From contig NZ_LBHJ01000003.1 of NCBI RefSeq assembly GCF_001006305.1, positions 1,130,631 through 1,194,630 on the forward strand: 64,000 nt of DNA, read 5' to 3'. The notes under the pieces are model-generated. The model had not been told where the DNA came from. It ran no database searches and saw only the letters and a list, made by a program, of their open reading frames with translations. The DNA is from Silvibacterium bohemicum (GTDB taxonomy: Bacteria > Acidobacteriota > Terriglobia > Terriglobales > Acidobacteriaceae). The position numbers were made by a program, and so were the translations under genes. Below, piece by piece: positions 1-11,400 of the stretch (the first letter of the stretch is position 1; every line of letters begins with the position of its first letter).

Positions 1-1
1 C

Positions 2-1228
2 AACCAAGGCATGTACAGCGGAACGGCGGCGCAGGTTTCGAACGATCGCTTTCAACAGTCGCAGGACACGCTATACGCCCTGGCTGCGGACACCGGTGGC
101 AGAGCTTTCTTCGATAACAACGATCTCGACGCCGGTATTGTGCGCGCACAGAATGCGGTCAGCGACTACTACCTCATCGGGTACTACACCAGCAACACCG
201 CGCAGAACGGAGCCTTCCGCCAAATCAAGATCACCGTGGGCGAAACGCTGCACGAATCGCTCGACTACCGAAAGGGCTACTACGCCAATAAAGAGTTCGG
301 TAAGTTCAACGGCATAGAGAAGGAACGCCAGCTGGAGGATGCCCTGAGGCTCGGCGATCCGATTACGGAACTCACCGTGGCGATGGAGCTGAACTACTTC
401 CAGCTCAACCGCGCGGAATACTTCGTGCCCATCACGGTCAAAATCCCTGGCCGCGAACTCGCCCTTGCAAAGAAGTTCAGCGCGGAACACACCGTCATCG
501 ACTTTGTCTGTGAGGTAAAGGATGAGATCAGCGGCAATACCGTCACCAACCTGCGCGACAACGTGGACGTAAAACTAAGCGACGCCACCGTGGCCGAACT
601 CACAAAGCGTCCCATTGAGTACAGCACCGGTTTCACATTGTTGCCCGGCCGCTACAGCATCAAGTTCCTCGCGCGCGACGACGAAACAGGACGCATCGGC
701 ACCTATCAGACAACCTTCACCATCCCTAACCTAAACAACGAGACGAAGAAGCTGCCCATCAGTTCCGTGGTGTTAAGCAATCAGCGTGTCGATACCAAGT
801 CCGCGCTGTTCAATACGGTTAAGAGCAAGGACCGGATGAAGAATGACGCCGTCGATCCGCTGGTAAATTCTGAAGGCAAACTCATCCCTAGCGTGACGCG
901 GGTTTTCCGCAAGAACCGCGAGATGGAGGTGCTCCTACAGGTTTATCAGGGTGATAGCGCAGCAAGTACCACAACGCTTCCGTCTTACGGCCCCATCGTT
1001 GCTTATGTCACCTTATTCCGTGAGGACAAGAAAACCATAGAAACCCAAGCCATCGAAGCCGAGCCGATTGCGGAAGACCATTTAGGCACCACGCCCATTC
1101 ACATAAAAATACCGCTCAGTGGCATGGAATCCGGCGAGTACGAGGTGCAAGTGACAGCGTTGGACTTGATTACCCATCGAGTGGCTGTATGGCGTAGCCA
1201 GATCATGATCGCCGCGGATTGGGAGTGA
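2..1228 (+). CDS. VWFA-related-domain protein, C-terminal part (5' truncated by window)
   Basis: The reading frame is open from base 2, so the gene starts before the window. About 408 residues are visible. The first ~60 (LYALAADTGGRAFF, then SDYYLIGYYT) look like the end of a von Willebrand factor A fold of the acidobacterial VWFA-related type. They are followed by beta-rich domains of unknown function with no cysteines in obvious pairs and no membrane segment. The metal-binding MIDAS part must lie upstream. Family members are usually secreted and probably bind proteins or matrix; the function is unknown. The stop overlaps the GTG start of the next gene by four bases (GTGA), so the two are probably co-transcribed. 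The family call rests on recognition of the VWA end and the house style of the tail, not on a search. Confidence 0.75.
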   Translation, partial: NQGMYSGTAAQVSNDRFQQSQDTLYALAADTGGRAFFDNNDLDAGIVRAQNAVSDYYLIGYYTSNTAQNGAFRQIKITVGETLHESLDYRKGYYANKEFGKFNGIEKERQLEDALRLGDPITELTVAMELNYFQLNRAEYFVPITVKIPGRELALAKKFSAEHTVIDFVCEVKDEISGNTVTNLRDNVDVKLSDATVAELTKRPIEYSTGFTLLPGRYSIKFLARDDETGRIGTYQTTFTIPNLNNETKKLPISSVVLSNQRVDTKSALFNTVKSKDRMKNDAVDPLVNSEGKLIPSVTRVFRKNREMEVLLQVYQGDSAASTTTLPSYGPIVAYVTLFREDKKTIETQAIEAEPIAEDHLGTTPIHIKIPLSGMESGEYEVQVTALDLITHRVAVWRSQIMIAADWE

Positions 1229-1449
1229 GCGGATTGGGAAGCCAGCCTCTTCAATCTCGATGGGAACATGCACACCAATGCCAAGCGTGTGGCCACGTCG
1301 TACGGATCGATGACATTGATGCCAAGGTTATCGCAGCGGGAATCGTCTCCTGTCAGAAATGCGACGCTTCCGGTCCAGTGAACGTGAAGATCGTTGACGT
1401 TCAACAGATTTCAGATGTCATCGAGCCGCTACGTGGAAAGAGGCAGTGA
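1225..1449 (+). CDS. Small zinc-ribbon protein
   Basis: A 74-residue protein with two CxxC knuckles, C19/C22 (HQCQACG) and C43/C46 (SCQKC), spaced as in a rubredoxin-like zinc ribbon. I chose the GTG at 1225 because it overlaps the upstream stop as GTGA; a TTG at 1219 is in the same frame. There is no signal peptide, so it is probably cytoplasmic. Its 3' end overlaps the end of the convergent LysR gene by 21 bases. The ligands make a metal site likely, but the partner is unknown. Confidence 0.6.
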   Translation: MSGLGSQPLQSRWEHAHQCQACGHVVRIDDIDAKVIAAGIVSCQKCDASGPVNVKIVDVQQISDVIEPLRGKRQ

Positions 1450-2382
1450 CATCTGGTTGTCTACTCGAATGTGCTTGAGCCTCCGCATGAAGGTCCGAAA
1501 TAAATCGCTGATCGCCGGAGAAGGATTATCGGCCCGCGAGATCAACCGAGTCTTCATCTTGAGGCGAGCGTCATCGAGTGGTCTCATGGTGAGTCCATCA
1601 CGGGCAATCCTTAAAGCCCCCGACTTCGGCGCAATGACAACTCCTCCAGGCTCAAGCAGCAGAGGTAGGCACTCTTCCGGCACCATGAAGTGCTGTAGGG
1701 CAGACGGAATAACGTGGCCCTCATGCGCTAGCTTTTGGATCAGGTCATAGAGCGGAGGATGAAGATTGCGTTGGAACAGGAGCCATCGCCTGAGAGAGAG
1801 ATGATTCAAGTCAAGAGCGGGAAGTTGAGCCAACGGATCTTCCCTGGACATGACAACGTAGAAGGGCGACTCTTCGATTTCAAACTCGGCCAATTGCCCT
1901 GACTGCGGCGGCTCGATCACCACGGCAATATCAAGATCACCATTGAGGACGTCCTGGGTGAGATCGCATGAAAATCCACTGGAGAGCTGCAAGTGCAGTC
2001 TAGGAAACATCGGCAATCGGATCGTCCGAAGCATCAAGGTAAAGTAGGGATCGACATAAGGCGAGCGCCCCACATTGAGAATCAGTTCTGCCTCTTGTTG
2101 GGCGGCCCTCGCTGCCTGTACCGCGCGTCCAGCGTGGAGAACAACGATCCGGGCTTCCTCAACATAAGCCTTCCCAGCTTCGGTGATAGAGACGGTATGG
2201 TGTGCCCGAATGAAGAGGAGAGCACCCAGACTTTCCTCAAGTTCTTTGATGTACTTCGTGACAGCAGGCTGGCTAATATGGAGGCGCTTGGCGGCTCTCG
2301 AAAAGTTGAGCGTCTCTGCTACCGCGATGGCGGCTTCCATGTGTTTTAGATTGATCGGACGTTTTGCCTTGCTTCGGGCCAT
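1429..2382 (-). CDS. LysR-family transcriptional regulator
   Basis: A 317-residue protein with the LysR layout: a winged HTH at about residues 12-70 (FSRAAKRLHISQPAVTKYIK, LGALLFIR) followed by a substrate-binding domain to the C-terminus (DLDIAVVIEPP, FYVVMSREDPLA). I prefer ATG 2382, preceded by a G-rich stretch, over the in-frame GTG at 2394. LysR proteins bind a small effector and often control a divergent neighbour. Here the divergent side is a 370-base gap and then an excisionase-like gene, so the target is unclear. Length is normal for the family. Confidence 0.88.
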   Translation of the reverse strand: MARSKAKRPINLKHMEAAIAVAETLNFSRAAKRLHISQPAVTKYIKELEESLGALLFIRAHHTVSITEAGKAYVEEARIVVLHAGRAVQAARAAQQEAELILNVGRSPYVDPYFTLMLRTIRLPMFPRLHLQLSSGFSCDLTQDVLNGDLDIAVVIEPPQSGQLAEFEIEESPFYVVMSREDPLAQLPALDLNHLSLRRWLLFQRNLHPPLYDLIQKLAHEGHVIPSALQHFMVPEECLPLLLEPGGVVIAPKSGALRIARDGLTMRPLDDARLKMKTRLISRADNPSPAISDLFRTFMRRLKHIRVDNQMSLPLST

Positions 2383-2752
2383 GCCTACCCCCACTTGACT
2401 CTCTGCCTGGGGAATCGAAGAGCCCGCAATGAGTAGTGGAAGGGCCCTTAGAGAATCGGAAACGCAAAAACCATCTTTTGAAATCTTCCGGTGGGGATCG
2501 TGTCCCTGTCAATATTTTGACGCATCTGCTTACATTCCGTGGCCCACGGGATGTCGGTGGACAGAACGAGTATTACGTTTTGGAATAGTCGACTGGCAAA
2601 CTGTGATTGGACATTTGCGGACGTTTGCGCCAATCGTAGTCAGCAAGCGGTATCCGAAGAATCAATAGCGGGCTCACTTGGCCGGGAACAAACCAACAAG
2701 TTGGCGCTTTGAGACGGCGTGACGCTGCTTCGGCTTCAAAGGAGGCACAGCG
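2383..2752. other. Intergenic region between lysR-type gene and excisionase-like gene
   Basis: About 370 bases with no convincing gene; open frames here lack a ribosome site and domain features. It should hold the promoters of the divergent LysR gene and of the HTH/integrase genes, but I see no clear -35/-10 pair. A good ribosome site (GGAGG, about 2741-2745) precedes the HTH gene. Confidence 0.4.
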
Positions 2753-2986
2753 ATGATGGACAGACCATCGGGTCAGGAATTGGGGAGAAAGCCTGTTCGA
2801 AGTGAGCCGTTCGTTCCTGAGCCATTACTGGATACCGACCAAGCGGCGGCAATCATGCGAATACATCCAAAAACCCTCCAGCGGTATGCGCGTCAAGGAA
2901 TCGTCCGGGGTTTCCAGCTCGGTACCATGTGGCGTTTCCGGGCCAGTGACATCGACCGCTGGATCACAGAACAGCTCGCAAGCTGA
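2753..2986 (+). CDS. Excisionase-like helix-turn-helix protein
   Basis: A 77-residue protein whose residues ~25-73 form a MerR/Xis-type HTH (HTH_17 style): LLDTDQAAAIMRIHPKTLQR, then YARQGIVRG, then WRFRASDIDRWI. Proteins of this kind act as excisionases (recombination directionality factors) or small regulators. GGAGG lies about 8 bases before the ATG at 2753; a second ATG follows directly. It sits 77 bases upstream of a tyrosine integrase on the same strand, the usual excisionase/integrase arrangement of a mobile element. The excisionase role is inferred from fold and neighbour. Confidence 0.7.
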   Translation: MMDRPSGQELGRKPVRSEPFVPEPLLDTDQAAAIMRIHPKTLQRYARQGIVRGFQLGTMWRFRASDIDRWITEQLAS

Positions 2987-3063
2987 GTTTCCACTAGACC
3001 TCTGCCCGGCGCAGCGATAGCCTTGAATTAAGCCACCCGTTGCGCCGGGGACCAGGAGTAGAT

Positions 3064-4266
3064 ATGCCAAGGCGCACACGGTATCAGCAAGGAAGCGTGC
3101 AGCGTAGCAAGCGGCAGAAGGGGCCTGATGTTTGGGTCTTCCGCTGGAGAGAGATTGGGCCGGACGGTACGAACTTACAGCGCAAAGCTGTGATCGGCAC
3201 GACCATCACTCTCCCGTCGGAAGCAGCAGCCCTGAAAGCCGCCAACGCGTTGCGCATCGATGCCAACCAACAAACCCCGCGGGCGGTGAGCTGCCCGAGT
3301 ACGATAGCCGAACTGATCGCACACTACCGGTTGAAGGAGTTGACCGAGGACGAGCAGGGACGCAAAGCGCACTCGACACGAGCCGGCTACGAATGCTATC
3401 TGAACGGCTGGATTCTTCCACGGTGGGGCGACCACCGCCTGCAGCAGGTCAAGTCTGTTGCCGTGGAAGAGTGGTTAGGCAGCATTCAGCGGGCACGAGG
3501 AACAAAAGCGAAGATTCGGAACATCATGAGCGCTCTCTTCAGTCACGCGATGCGGTACGAGTGGACGGACAAGAATCCGATCAAACTCGTGCGCCAAAGC
3601 GCCAAGAGAGAGCGAATTCCCGATGTACTCGAACTGCACGAACTTCAAGCTCTTTTGACAAAGCTCGCCGTGCGGGAACGGACCTTGGTTCTGCTCGACG
3701 CAGCGACGGGCCTTCGGGTCAGTGAACTTCTCGCATTGAAGTGGGACGACATTGATTTCGAGAACCTGGAGATTCGCGTCACCGAGTCCATCTGGCATCA
3801 GGTGATGGGTGTCTGCAAAACAGAAGCGTCGGCCAGGCCGGTCCCGATGGACAGCTACATGGCCGAAGATCTTCTGCGTTGGAGAAAGACCTGCCTCTAT
3901 CCGATGGAGTCTGATTGGGTCTTCGCCAGCCCGACCATGAAAGGCACACAGCCTTATTGGCCGGACAACCTCATGAAGCGGCATATCAAGCCAGCGGCCA
4001 AAGCGGCTGGTATCCACAAGAACATCGGTTGGCACACCTTCCGCCATTCCTTCGGCACACTGCTGAAGGCCAACGGGGAAGACGTGAAGACCGTCCAGGA
4101 GCTTTTGCGGCACGCCAACAGCAAGATCACGCTCGACGTTTACACGCAGGCCGTGAACTCGCATAAGCGGGCAGCACAGAGCAAGGTTGTTCAGATGATG
4201 GTGCCCGGCGTGGGCACAAACGTGGGCGCAAAGCAGAAAGAGGCACGAACGGGCACAGAAGCGTAA
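3064..4266 (+). CDS. Tyrosine-type site-specific integrase
   Basis: A 400-residue tyrosine recombinase. The start is ATG 3064, preceded by AGGAG; a TTG at 3040 in the same frame lacks such a site. It has an N-terminal arm-binding region, a SAM-like core-binding domain (about 90-175) and a catalytic domain with all expected residues: R218 (ATGLRVSELL), H324 and R327 (HTFRHSFGTLL), H350 (LRHANSKIT) and the nucleophile Y360 (LDVYTQA). It cuts and rejoins DNA at att sites. The gene runs toward the 3' end of tRNA-Asp 90 bases downstream, so that tRNA is the likely attachment site. Length and motifs are intact, so it may be active. Confidence 0.93.
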   Translation: MPRRTRYQQGSVQRSKRQKGPDVWVFRWREIGPDGTNLQRKAVIGTTITLPSEAAALKAANALRIDANQQTPRAVSCPSTIAELIAHYRLKELTEDEQGRKAHSTRAGYECYLNGWILPRWGDHRLQQVKSVAVEEWLGSIQRARGTKAKIRNIMSALFSHAMRYEWTDKNPIKLVRQSAKRERIPDVLELHELQALLTKLAVRERTLVLLDAATGLRVSELLALKWDDIDFENLEIRVTESIWHQVMGVCKTEASARPVPMDSYMAEDLLRWRKTCLYPMESDWVFASPTMKGTQPYWPDNLMKRHIKPAAKAAGIHKNIGWHTFRHSFGTLLKANGEDVKTVQELLRHANSKITLDVYTQAVNSHKRAAQSKVVQMMVPGVGTNVGAKQKEARTGTEA

Positions 4267-4355
4267 TCGTTGGGCGATTCGCTATTGTGACCTTATTGTG
4301 TCCTGATTTGCTTGTCACTTAGGTCCCATATATTCCGTAAGTCTTTTGGAATGTA

Positions 4356-5278
<923 letters not shown>

Positions 5279-6007
5279 ATGTCCTGCTCCTCATCCAAGC
5301 CCTCAAAGCGTCCACACAATAAGAAGCGGCAAGCTCTTCCACGCGCTACAACGATACTTGCGAGCGTGCTCATCTTGGCTCCGTCGCTTACCGGTTCTTT
5401 GGCGAACGCGCAGCAGGGTCCCTCCGCTATATCTCCATCTAGTTCTTCTGTATCTGTAGTCCAGCCCGGCGCACCGGGCCAGCCCACCAAACGGCTTCCC
5501 TCTTCGACAACCGGAATCGTCCCGCAGCTCTCGAAAGCCGACGTCGATTTCATGCAGGGTATGGTCATGCATCACGGTCAGGCCGTGGAGATGACAGCGC
5601 TGATTCCCTCGCATACAGAGAACAAAGCCGTGCGTTCGATCGGTGAACGCATCAGCATCTCGCAAACCGACGAAATGAAGTTCATGCGCCGCTGGCTGGC
5701 AGCGCGCGGCCAATCCACTTCGATGGAAATGGCGAACATGCCAGGTATGGACATGCCGATGATGCCTGGGATGCTTACGCCCGCGCAGATGGACGCCCTG
5801 CGCCACGCTACGGGCGCTGAGTTCGATCACCTCTTCCTCACCGGAATGATGCAGCACCACGGTGGCGCGCTGGTGATGGTGAAAGATCTGTTCGACGCCC
5901 CGGGCGCAGGACAGGATGCCGACCTCTTCGATTTCGCTACGGACGTCGACAATACACAGCGGGCAGAAATCAAGATCATGCAAAACATGCTTAAGGAGAA
6001 AGAATGA
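5279..6007 (+). CDS. DUF305 protein (secreted His/Met-rich)
   Basis: A 242-residue protein. A basic N-terminus and hydrophobic segment (TTILASVLILAPSLTGSLA) form a signal peptide ending near ANAQ, so it is periplasmic or outer. The DUF305 ferritin-like four-helix fold is shown by two MxHH helices, H98-H99 (MVMHHGQAVEM) and H193-H194 (MMQHHGGALVM), with a Met-rich linker (MPGMDMPMMPGM) between them. In some relatives, such as cyanobacterial CopM, these residues bind copper. The start at 5279 is set by a GGGAGG site. The stop overlaps the next ATG (ATGA), so this is the first gene of an operon with the LVIVD protein. Metal binding is an inference. Confidence 0.85.
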   Translation: MSCSSSKPSKRPHNKKRQALPRATTILASVLILAPSLTGSLANAQQGPSAISPSSSSVSVVQPGAPGQPTKRLPSSTTGIVPQLSKADVDFMQGMVMHHGQAVEMTALIPSHTENKAVRSIGERISISQTDEMKFMRRWLAARGQSTSMEMANMPGMDMPMMPGMLTPAQMDALRHATGAEFDHLFLTGMMQHHGGALVMVKDLFDAPGAGQDADLFDFATDVDNTQRAEIKIMQNMLKEKE

Positions 6008-8022
6008 ACGAATTGCAGCGTGTTACTTTCCGGCTGGCCAGTGTGGCCATGGCCGCAGTTGTCTTATGTTCTGGAGTGAGCCGGGCGTACGCCCAGGCTT
6101 CCGCGCCCGCAACCGCCGCCCCCGCGCCTGCGAAGGCCGGCGATGAAGAGTCGAATCCGTTTGCGCCGGCACCCGCTCCTAAGCTCCCGCCTGGAATGAC
6201 AGGGTCTGACGTGAACGATCCCCGCTATAAGCTCTCGCCCGGTCTCTATAACGCTGGCGAAACTTCGATGGGCATGAAGCATCTCCTGCTTCTCAAGAAG
6301 CCTGCTGCATTTCAGCTTGGCGCCACCGATCCCAACGATCCTAAGGTGCAGAAGATGATTGGCCAGCTCGGCATGAGCAGCATGTTCAAGACGCCAAAGT
6401 CGCTGGACCTGATGATTGCCCAGCTCGCCTTCTCGAACTCCGATTTCGCATTCCAGGGCAACCACCTGTTCCAGGGCAACTTCTACGGCGTCAACATCTA
6501 TGACATCTCCAACCCGTCCAAAACATCGTTGCTCACTTCGATGGTCTGCCCCGGCGGCCAGGGCGATCTCTCGGTGTACGGCAATCTCATGTTCATGTCG
6601 GTCGAGATGCCGAACGGACGCCTCGATTGCGGAACGCAGGGTTTTGCGCCGATGCCTCCGCCGGAGCCCGGCCACGAGAATGAGCATCGCCGTCCGGCTG
6701 CAGATGCCGACCGTTTTCGCGGTGTGAGAATTTTCGACATTTCGGATATCAAGAACCCCAAGCAAGTGGCTGCGGTGCAAACCTGCCGCGGATCGCACAC
6801 CCATACGCTAGTGCTCGATCCTAACGACAAGGACAACGTCTACATCTATGTTTCCGGCACGTCCTTCGTCCGCCAGAACGAAGAGCTTGCAGGCTGCTCG
6901 AATGACGCTCCGGATAAGGATCCGAATACTTCGCTCTTCCGCATCGATGTAATCAAGGTTCCCGTGGCTGCACCGCAGGATGCCAAGATTGTCTCCAACC
7001 CACGCATCTTCATCGATCCGCGCACCGGCGCTCTCAACGGCCTGAACAATGGCGGAAGCCACGGCAAGGGCGAAGAAAAACCGGCCGACACCAACCACTG
7101 CCATGACATCACGGTCTACTCGGAGGTCGGCCTCGCCGCAGGCGCCTGCTCCGGCAATGGCATTCTGCTCGACATCAAGGACCCCGTGCATCCCAAGCGT
7201 GTGGATGCCGTCAACGACGTCAACTACTCCTACTGGCACTCGGCTTCGTTCTCCAACGACGGAACGAAAGTCGTCTTCACCGACGAGTGGGGCGGCGGCC
7301 TCGGCGCACGCTGCCGTCCGAACGATCCCAACAAGTGGGGCGCGGACGCTATCTTCCATCTGCAGGATGACAAGCTGAGCCTCGCCGGCTACTACAAGCT
7401 GCCCGCTGCGCAAGGCGATACCGAGAACTGCGTAGCGCATAACGGCTCGCTCATCCCCGTCCCCGGCCGCGACATCGAAGTACAGGCCTGGTATCAGGGC
7501 GGCGTGTCCATCATGGACTTCACCGATCCCGCGCATCCCTTCGAGATTGGCTATTTCGATCGCGGACCCATCGATGCCAAGACACTCGTCCTCGGCGGCG
7601 ACTGGTCGGCGTATTGGTACAACGGATACATCTACGGCTCGGAAATCGCTCGCGGCCTCGACGTCTTCAAGCTCACGCCGAGCAAGTACCTCACGCAGAA
7701 TGAAATCGACGCAGCCAGTGCAGTCCACGTCGATGAGTTGAACGTGCAGAACCAGCAGAAAATCGTCTGGCCTGCGAAGCTGATCGTGGCCAAAGCCTAC
7801 CTCGATCAGCTTGCCCGTTCCCAGGCGCTTCCCGCTGACCGCATCGCCGCACTCAACAAGGCGATCAGCCGCACCGAGAAGTCGCATCTGGATCAGAAGA
7901 ACCTCGCCAAGCTGAACCAGCTGGCTCCCGCAGTCGAGAGTGACGCCTCATCGGCCAAGAGCCCGGCCGACGCCAAGCGTCTGCAAGCCCTCGCCGACAT
8001 CCTCAAGCATCCAGCAGCATAA
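6004..8022 (+). CDS. Secreted LVIVD-repeat (beta-propeller) protein
   Basis: A 672-residue protein with a signal peptide (to about residue 30, SRAYAQ) and a Pro/Ala-rich linker. It then has repeated blades of the LVIVD type, for example FYGVNIYDISNPSKTS, FRGVRIFDISDIKNP and VSIMDFTDPAHPFEIG. Several HxH or CHD segments (SHTHTLVLD, NHCHDITVYS) and at least six cysteines may form a metal site or disulfides. It is translationally coupled to the DUF305 gene, and the pair is followed by a strong terminator. Genes of these two families are often neighbours. The role is unknown; a binding or scaffolding beta-propeller outside the inner membrane is plausible. Confidence 0.75.
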   Translation: MNELQRVTFRLASVAMAAVVLCSGVSRAYAQASAPATAAPAPAKAGDEESNPFAPAPAPKLPPGMTGSDVNDPRYKLSPGLYNAGETSMGMKHLLLLKKPAAFQLGATDPNDPKVQKMIGQLGMSSMFKTPKSLDLMIAQLAFSNSDFAFQGNHLFQGNFYGVNIYDISNPSKTSLLTSMVCPGGQGDLSVYGNLMFMSVEMPNGRLDCGTQGFAPMPPPEPGHENEHRRPAADADRFRGVRIFDISDIKNPKQVAAVQTCRGSHTHTLVLDPNDKDNVYIYVSGTSFVRQNEELAGCSNDAPDKDPNTSLFRIDVIKVPVAAPQDAKIVSNPRIFIDPRTGALNGLNNGGSHGKGEEKPADTNHCHDITVYSEVGLAAGACSGNGILLDIKDPVHPKRVDAVNDVNYSYWHSASFSNDGTKVVFTDEWGGGLGARCRPNDPNKWGADAIFHLQDDKLSLAGYYKLPAAQGDTENCVAHNGSLIPVPGRDIEVQAWYQGGVSIMDFTDPAHPFEIGYFDRGPIDAKTLVLGGDWSAYWYNGYIYGSEIARGLDVFKLTPSKYLTQNEIDAASAVHVDELNVQNQQKIVWPAKLIVAKAYLDQLARSQALPADRIAALNKAISRTEKSHLDQKNLAKLNQLAPAVESDASSAKSPADAKRLQALADILKHPAA

Positions 8023-8039
8023 CCGCTCACCCAGACAGA

Positions 8040-8078
8040 CAAAAGCCCCGCACGCGAGCGCTCGCAGCGGGGCTTTTG
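8040..8078 (+). terminator. Rho-independent terminator of the DUF305/LVIVD operon
   Basis: An 11-bp perfect stem (CAAAAGCCCCG paired with CGGGGCTTTTG) closes a 17-base loop, 17 bases after the LVIVD stop codon. The T-run is the distal part of the stem. Confidence 0.85.
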
Positions 8079-8246
8079 ATTTACGCATAGAAGCGCAAAG
8101 TTCATCCGAACGCTGGAGACGATCGACCTGCGAAAAACGTTCTTATTCCGTAAGCGATCCGCTCCCGAAGGTCATTCGAACCGCGCAGGCCATCCAAACT
8201 CCGAAGCCAATCCCAACCACACAGCCCATCCTTACTTGGGAGGGAT

Positions 8247-8298
8247 CCCGGGACTTTAGTCCGGGGAATAAGCCAAAACCAAGCAGGGCTTCAGTCCC
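8247..8298. repeat. REP-like hairpin pair in the 8079-8480 gap
   Basis: Two GC-rich hairpins of the ...ggCTTtAGtcc... type: CCCGGGACTTTAGTCCGGGG (8247-8266) and GGGCTTCAGTCCC (8286-8298). They share the central CTTYAG core with the pair at 43077-43132. The rest of the 400-base gap between the terminator and the CHAT gene shows no gene. Confidence 0.5.
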
Positions 8299-8480
8299 GG
8301 GCCGTACTCCATGCTTGACAACCCGCACCAGCGCTGGAAAACTAACCGCATCCGCACCGCGGATTAACTAGCATCAAACTTGCTTCACCCGCGTCGCTGA
8401 AGTTTGGACAAGCTACTGAACTACGGGCCGAATCGCTCCCCGCTCGGCTGATCTCAATCTCCGGCCATGGGTTAGCCTAG

Positions 8481-11400
8481 GTGCTCTTGCCCGATTTCGC
8501 TGTCCGTAACGGAATTCTTCGCAGCCTCTCCAACTGCCTTCTCGCAGCTGTTTTCGCGTTCCCCGTTTTCGCATTCCCCGTCCTCGCGCAGCAGAAGATC
8601 GAACCCTCCCCGCTCTCGCCCTACCTCGATCCAACTCCAACAATCACGCGCGTCTTCACCACCGCAGGCGAATTCACCGACACGCTGAAGCCTCAATCCG
8701 TCGCGTCCTATTCCATTTCCCTCAACGCAGGCGATGTCGCCTCTCTGCGTCTCCTGCAAACGACAGGCGAGGTTGGAGCCCTCTGGCTCGATCCCGCCCG
8801 CCAGCCGCACAGCATCCGCCGCAATGACTCCGGAAGGAACTCCGCAATCCCCTTCACGCTCATCGCCGCCGGCTCTCAAGAGATCCGCGTGCGCTGCCTC
8901 TCGACGTCAACCGATTGCACGCTAACCCTCAGCGCCCAGACGCCCAGGCCAGCCAGCGCGTCTGACACCACCCGCGGGAACGCGGAAGATGAGCTGGCCG
9001 AAGGCGACCAGCTGCGCCGCAAAGCCACCGCCGAATCGCGCGCCGCTGCTTCTCCCGTCCTGGACCAGGCGCTCGCGTCCGCAAAAGAAATTCAGGATGG
9101 ACCTCTGATCCGGCGCGCGCTCTATCTCAAGGCCCGTCTCGCGTATGAAACACGGCAGTTCGCGCAAGCCCGCGACCTGATGCTCCAGGCCGTCGCCATG
9201 CCCGAATCTCCGGACGACATCGCCGGCACTGCCGTGTGCTGGAAGATGCTCGGCTATAGCTACGCCTCCATGGGCGAGTTGGATCGCGGACTCTCCTCCT
9301 ATGCCGAGGCGCGAAAGTTCTACGCCCGCAACAAGGACGCCCTCAATCAGGAGATCCTCAACGAAAACTCCGCGCGCGCGCACCGCATTCTGGGAGAAAA
9401 CGGCCTTGCGCTGGAAGAGCTGACTGCGGCCCTCGAAGAGGCGCGCTCCATCCACGACGAACGCGGCCTCGTGGCCTCGCTCGAAGAGCTGGGCAACATT
9501 CACCTCTCGCGCGGAGATCTGCAGGAGGCCCTCGACGCTTACCGTCAGGCGATTCAATCTCCGGAAATCGAAAAAAATCCCACCACCCACGCCCACGTCT
9601 TGAACGGCCTCGGGAATATCTATACCGAGCTGGGAGAATACGCGTGGGCGCAAGCCGCGTTCGACCAGTCGGTAGCTTTATGGCGACAGATCAAGGACCC
9701 CATGGGCGAGGCCTATGCTCTCGACGGCGAAGCCTTTCTCGCCTACTCGCAGGCCGATTACCCGCAGTCCTTCAAGATGCATCTGGCCGCACTCGATCTC
9801 CTCACCGGCACCGACCTCGAACGCGAACGCGCCAGCATTCTCGAAGAGCTGGGGGAGAGCTACGAAGCCGCCGGACAAAAATCCAACGCAGTCGAGGCGT
9901 TATCGAAAGCCCTAGCTCTCGCGCAGAAGCTCAACCTCCGCTCCATCGAAGCCGCCTGCCTGCGCAGCCTTGGAGAGATCGCACTCGCTGCCGGCGATAC
10001 AGATGCCGCACAAAAACAATTCGAGCAATCGGATAAACTCGACGCCACCACGTTAGACAAGCGGGAGCAGGCGCATCTCATGGCCGATCGCGCACGCCTC
10101 GAGCGAATGCTCGGGCATCTCGAGCAGGCCCGCACCGACATCGAATCCGCAGTCAGCACCATCGAATCCAGCCGCACCGGCATTCGCAGTGCCGAATCGC
10201 GCACCTCGTACTTCGACAACCAACGCGACTATTATGACTTCTACATCAGCCTGCTTATGCAGATGGACCGGCTGCATCCGGGCCAGAGCTATGCCGCGTC
10301 GGCCTTCAACATCAGCGAGCGTGCCCGCGCACGCTCTCTTCTCGATACCCTCCACGAAAGCGGCGTCGAGACCGATCGCGGAGTAGCTCCCGCATTCATC
10401 GGGCGCGAACGCGAGCTCTCCAACCAGATCGAAGCCAAGCTGCAACAGTTGACCGATGCCGAAGAGAAAGATGCTCCGGCCATCCGCACCCAGCTCCTCT
10501 CGTTAGGAGGCGAATACGACGCGGTAGAAAACGAGATTCGCTCCCAGGGCTCGGGATATGGCGCGCTCGTTCGCGGCAAAACCATCTTCGCCGGCGATCT
10601 CGGCCAGCATCTGCTCGACCCGAACGCCGTTCTGCTCGAGTACTGGCTCGGTGAAAAGGAAAGCTATCTCTGGGCCATCACTTCCACATCGACAACCACT
10701 TACCGCCTACCTTCGTTATCCGCGCTGCAGACCCAATCCTCTGCCCTGTACGCAGCGCTCACGGCACGCAACACTGCAGTACCGAATGAAACCGCCGAAA
10801 CCCGCCAGCTGCGCATCCAGAAAGCCGAGCAAGCTTCAGAGCGGGATGGGATCGCACTCGAACGGCTCCTGCTTCAACCCGGCGCGCAAACACTCCATCA
10901 GCACACCAGCGTCGTCATCGTCGCCGAAGGGCCGCTCTCGTCGTTGCCCTTTCAAGCGCTCCCCTTCGACGGAAAGCCGCTGATCGAAACCCATCAGGTC
11001 GTCTATCTGCCGTCCGCTTCCCTGCTCCCGGAGCTGCGCCGCAACCAGAACCGCTCGCCTCATCCGGTGCTGGCCGTCTTCGCCGATCCCGTCTTCAGTC
11101 CTGACGACCCCCGAGTGGATAAGGCATTAGAGAAAGGTCTCGATAACTCAGCTCGCACACCAGCATCTCCCATAAACAGCGACGCCCTCACCCGCTCATC
11201 CAGCGATCTCGGCCTCGATCAGTTCCCGCGCCTCTCCTACTCCCGCGAAGAGGCCCAGGCCATCGGGCAACTGTTACCCGAGCGGGACCGCAAGATCGCT
11301 CTCGATTTCGACGCCAACCGCGATGCCGTGCTGAATACCGATTGGAGCCGCTACACCATCGTGCACTTCTCCACGCACGCGCTCGTCGACGACGTCCACC

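Noticed and set aside
6808-7887. 359-codon frame antisense to the LVIVD protein gene
   Set aside because: Shadow frame; the opposite strand has a signal peptide, repeats and an operon context.
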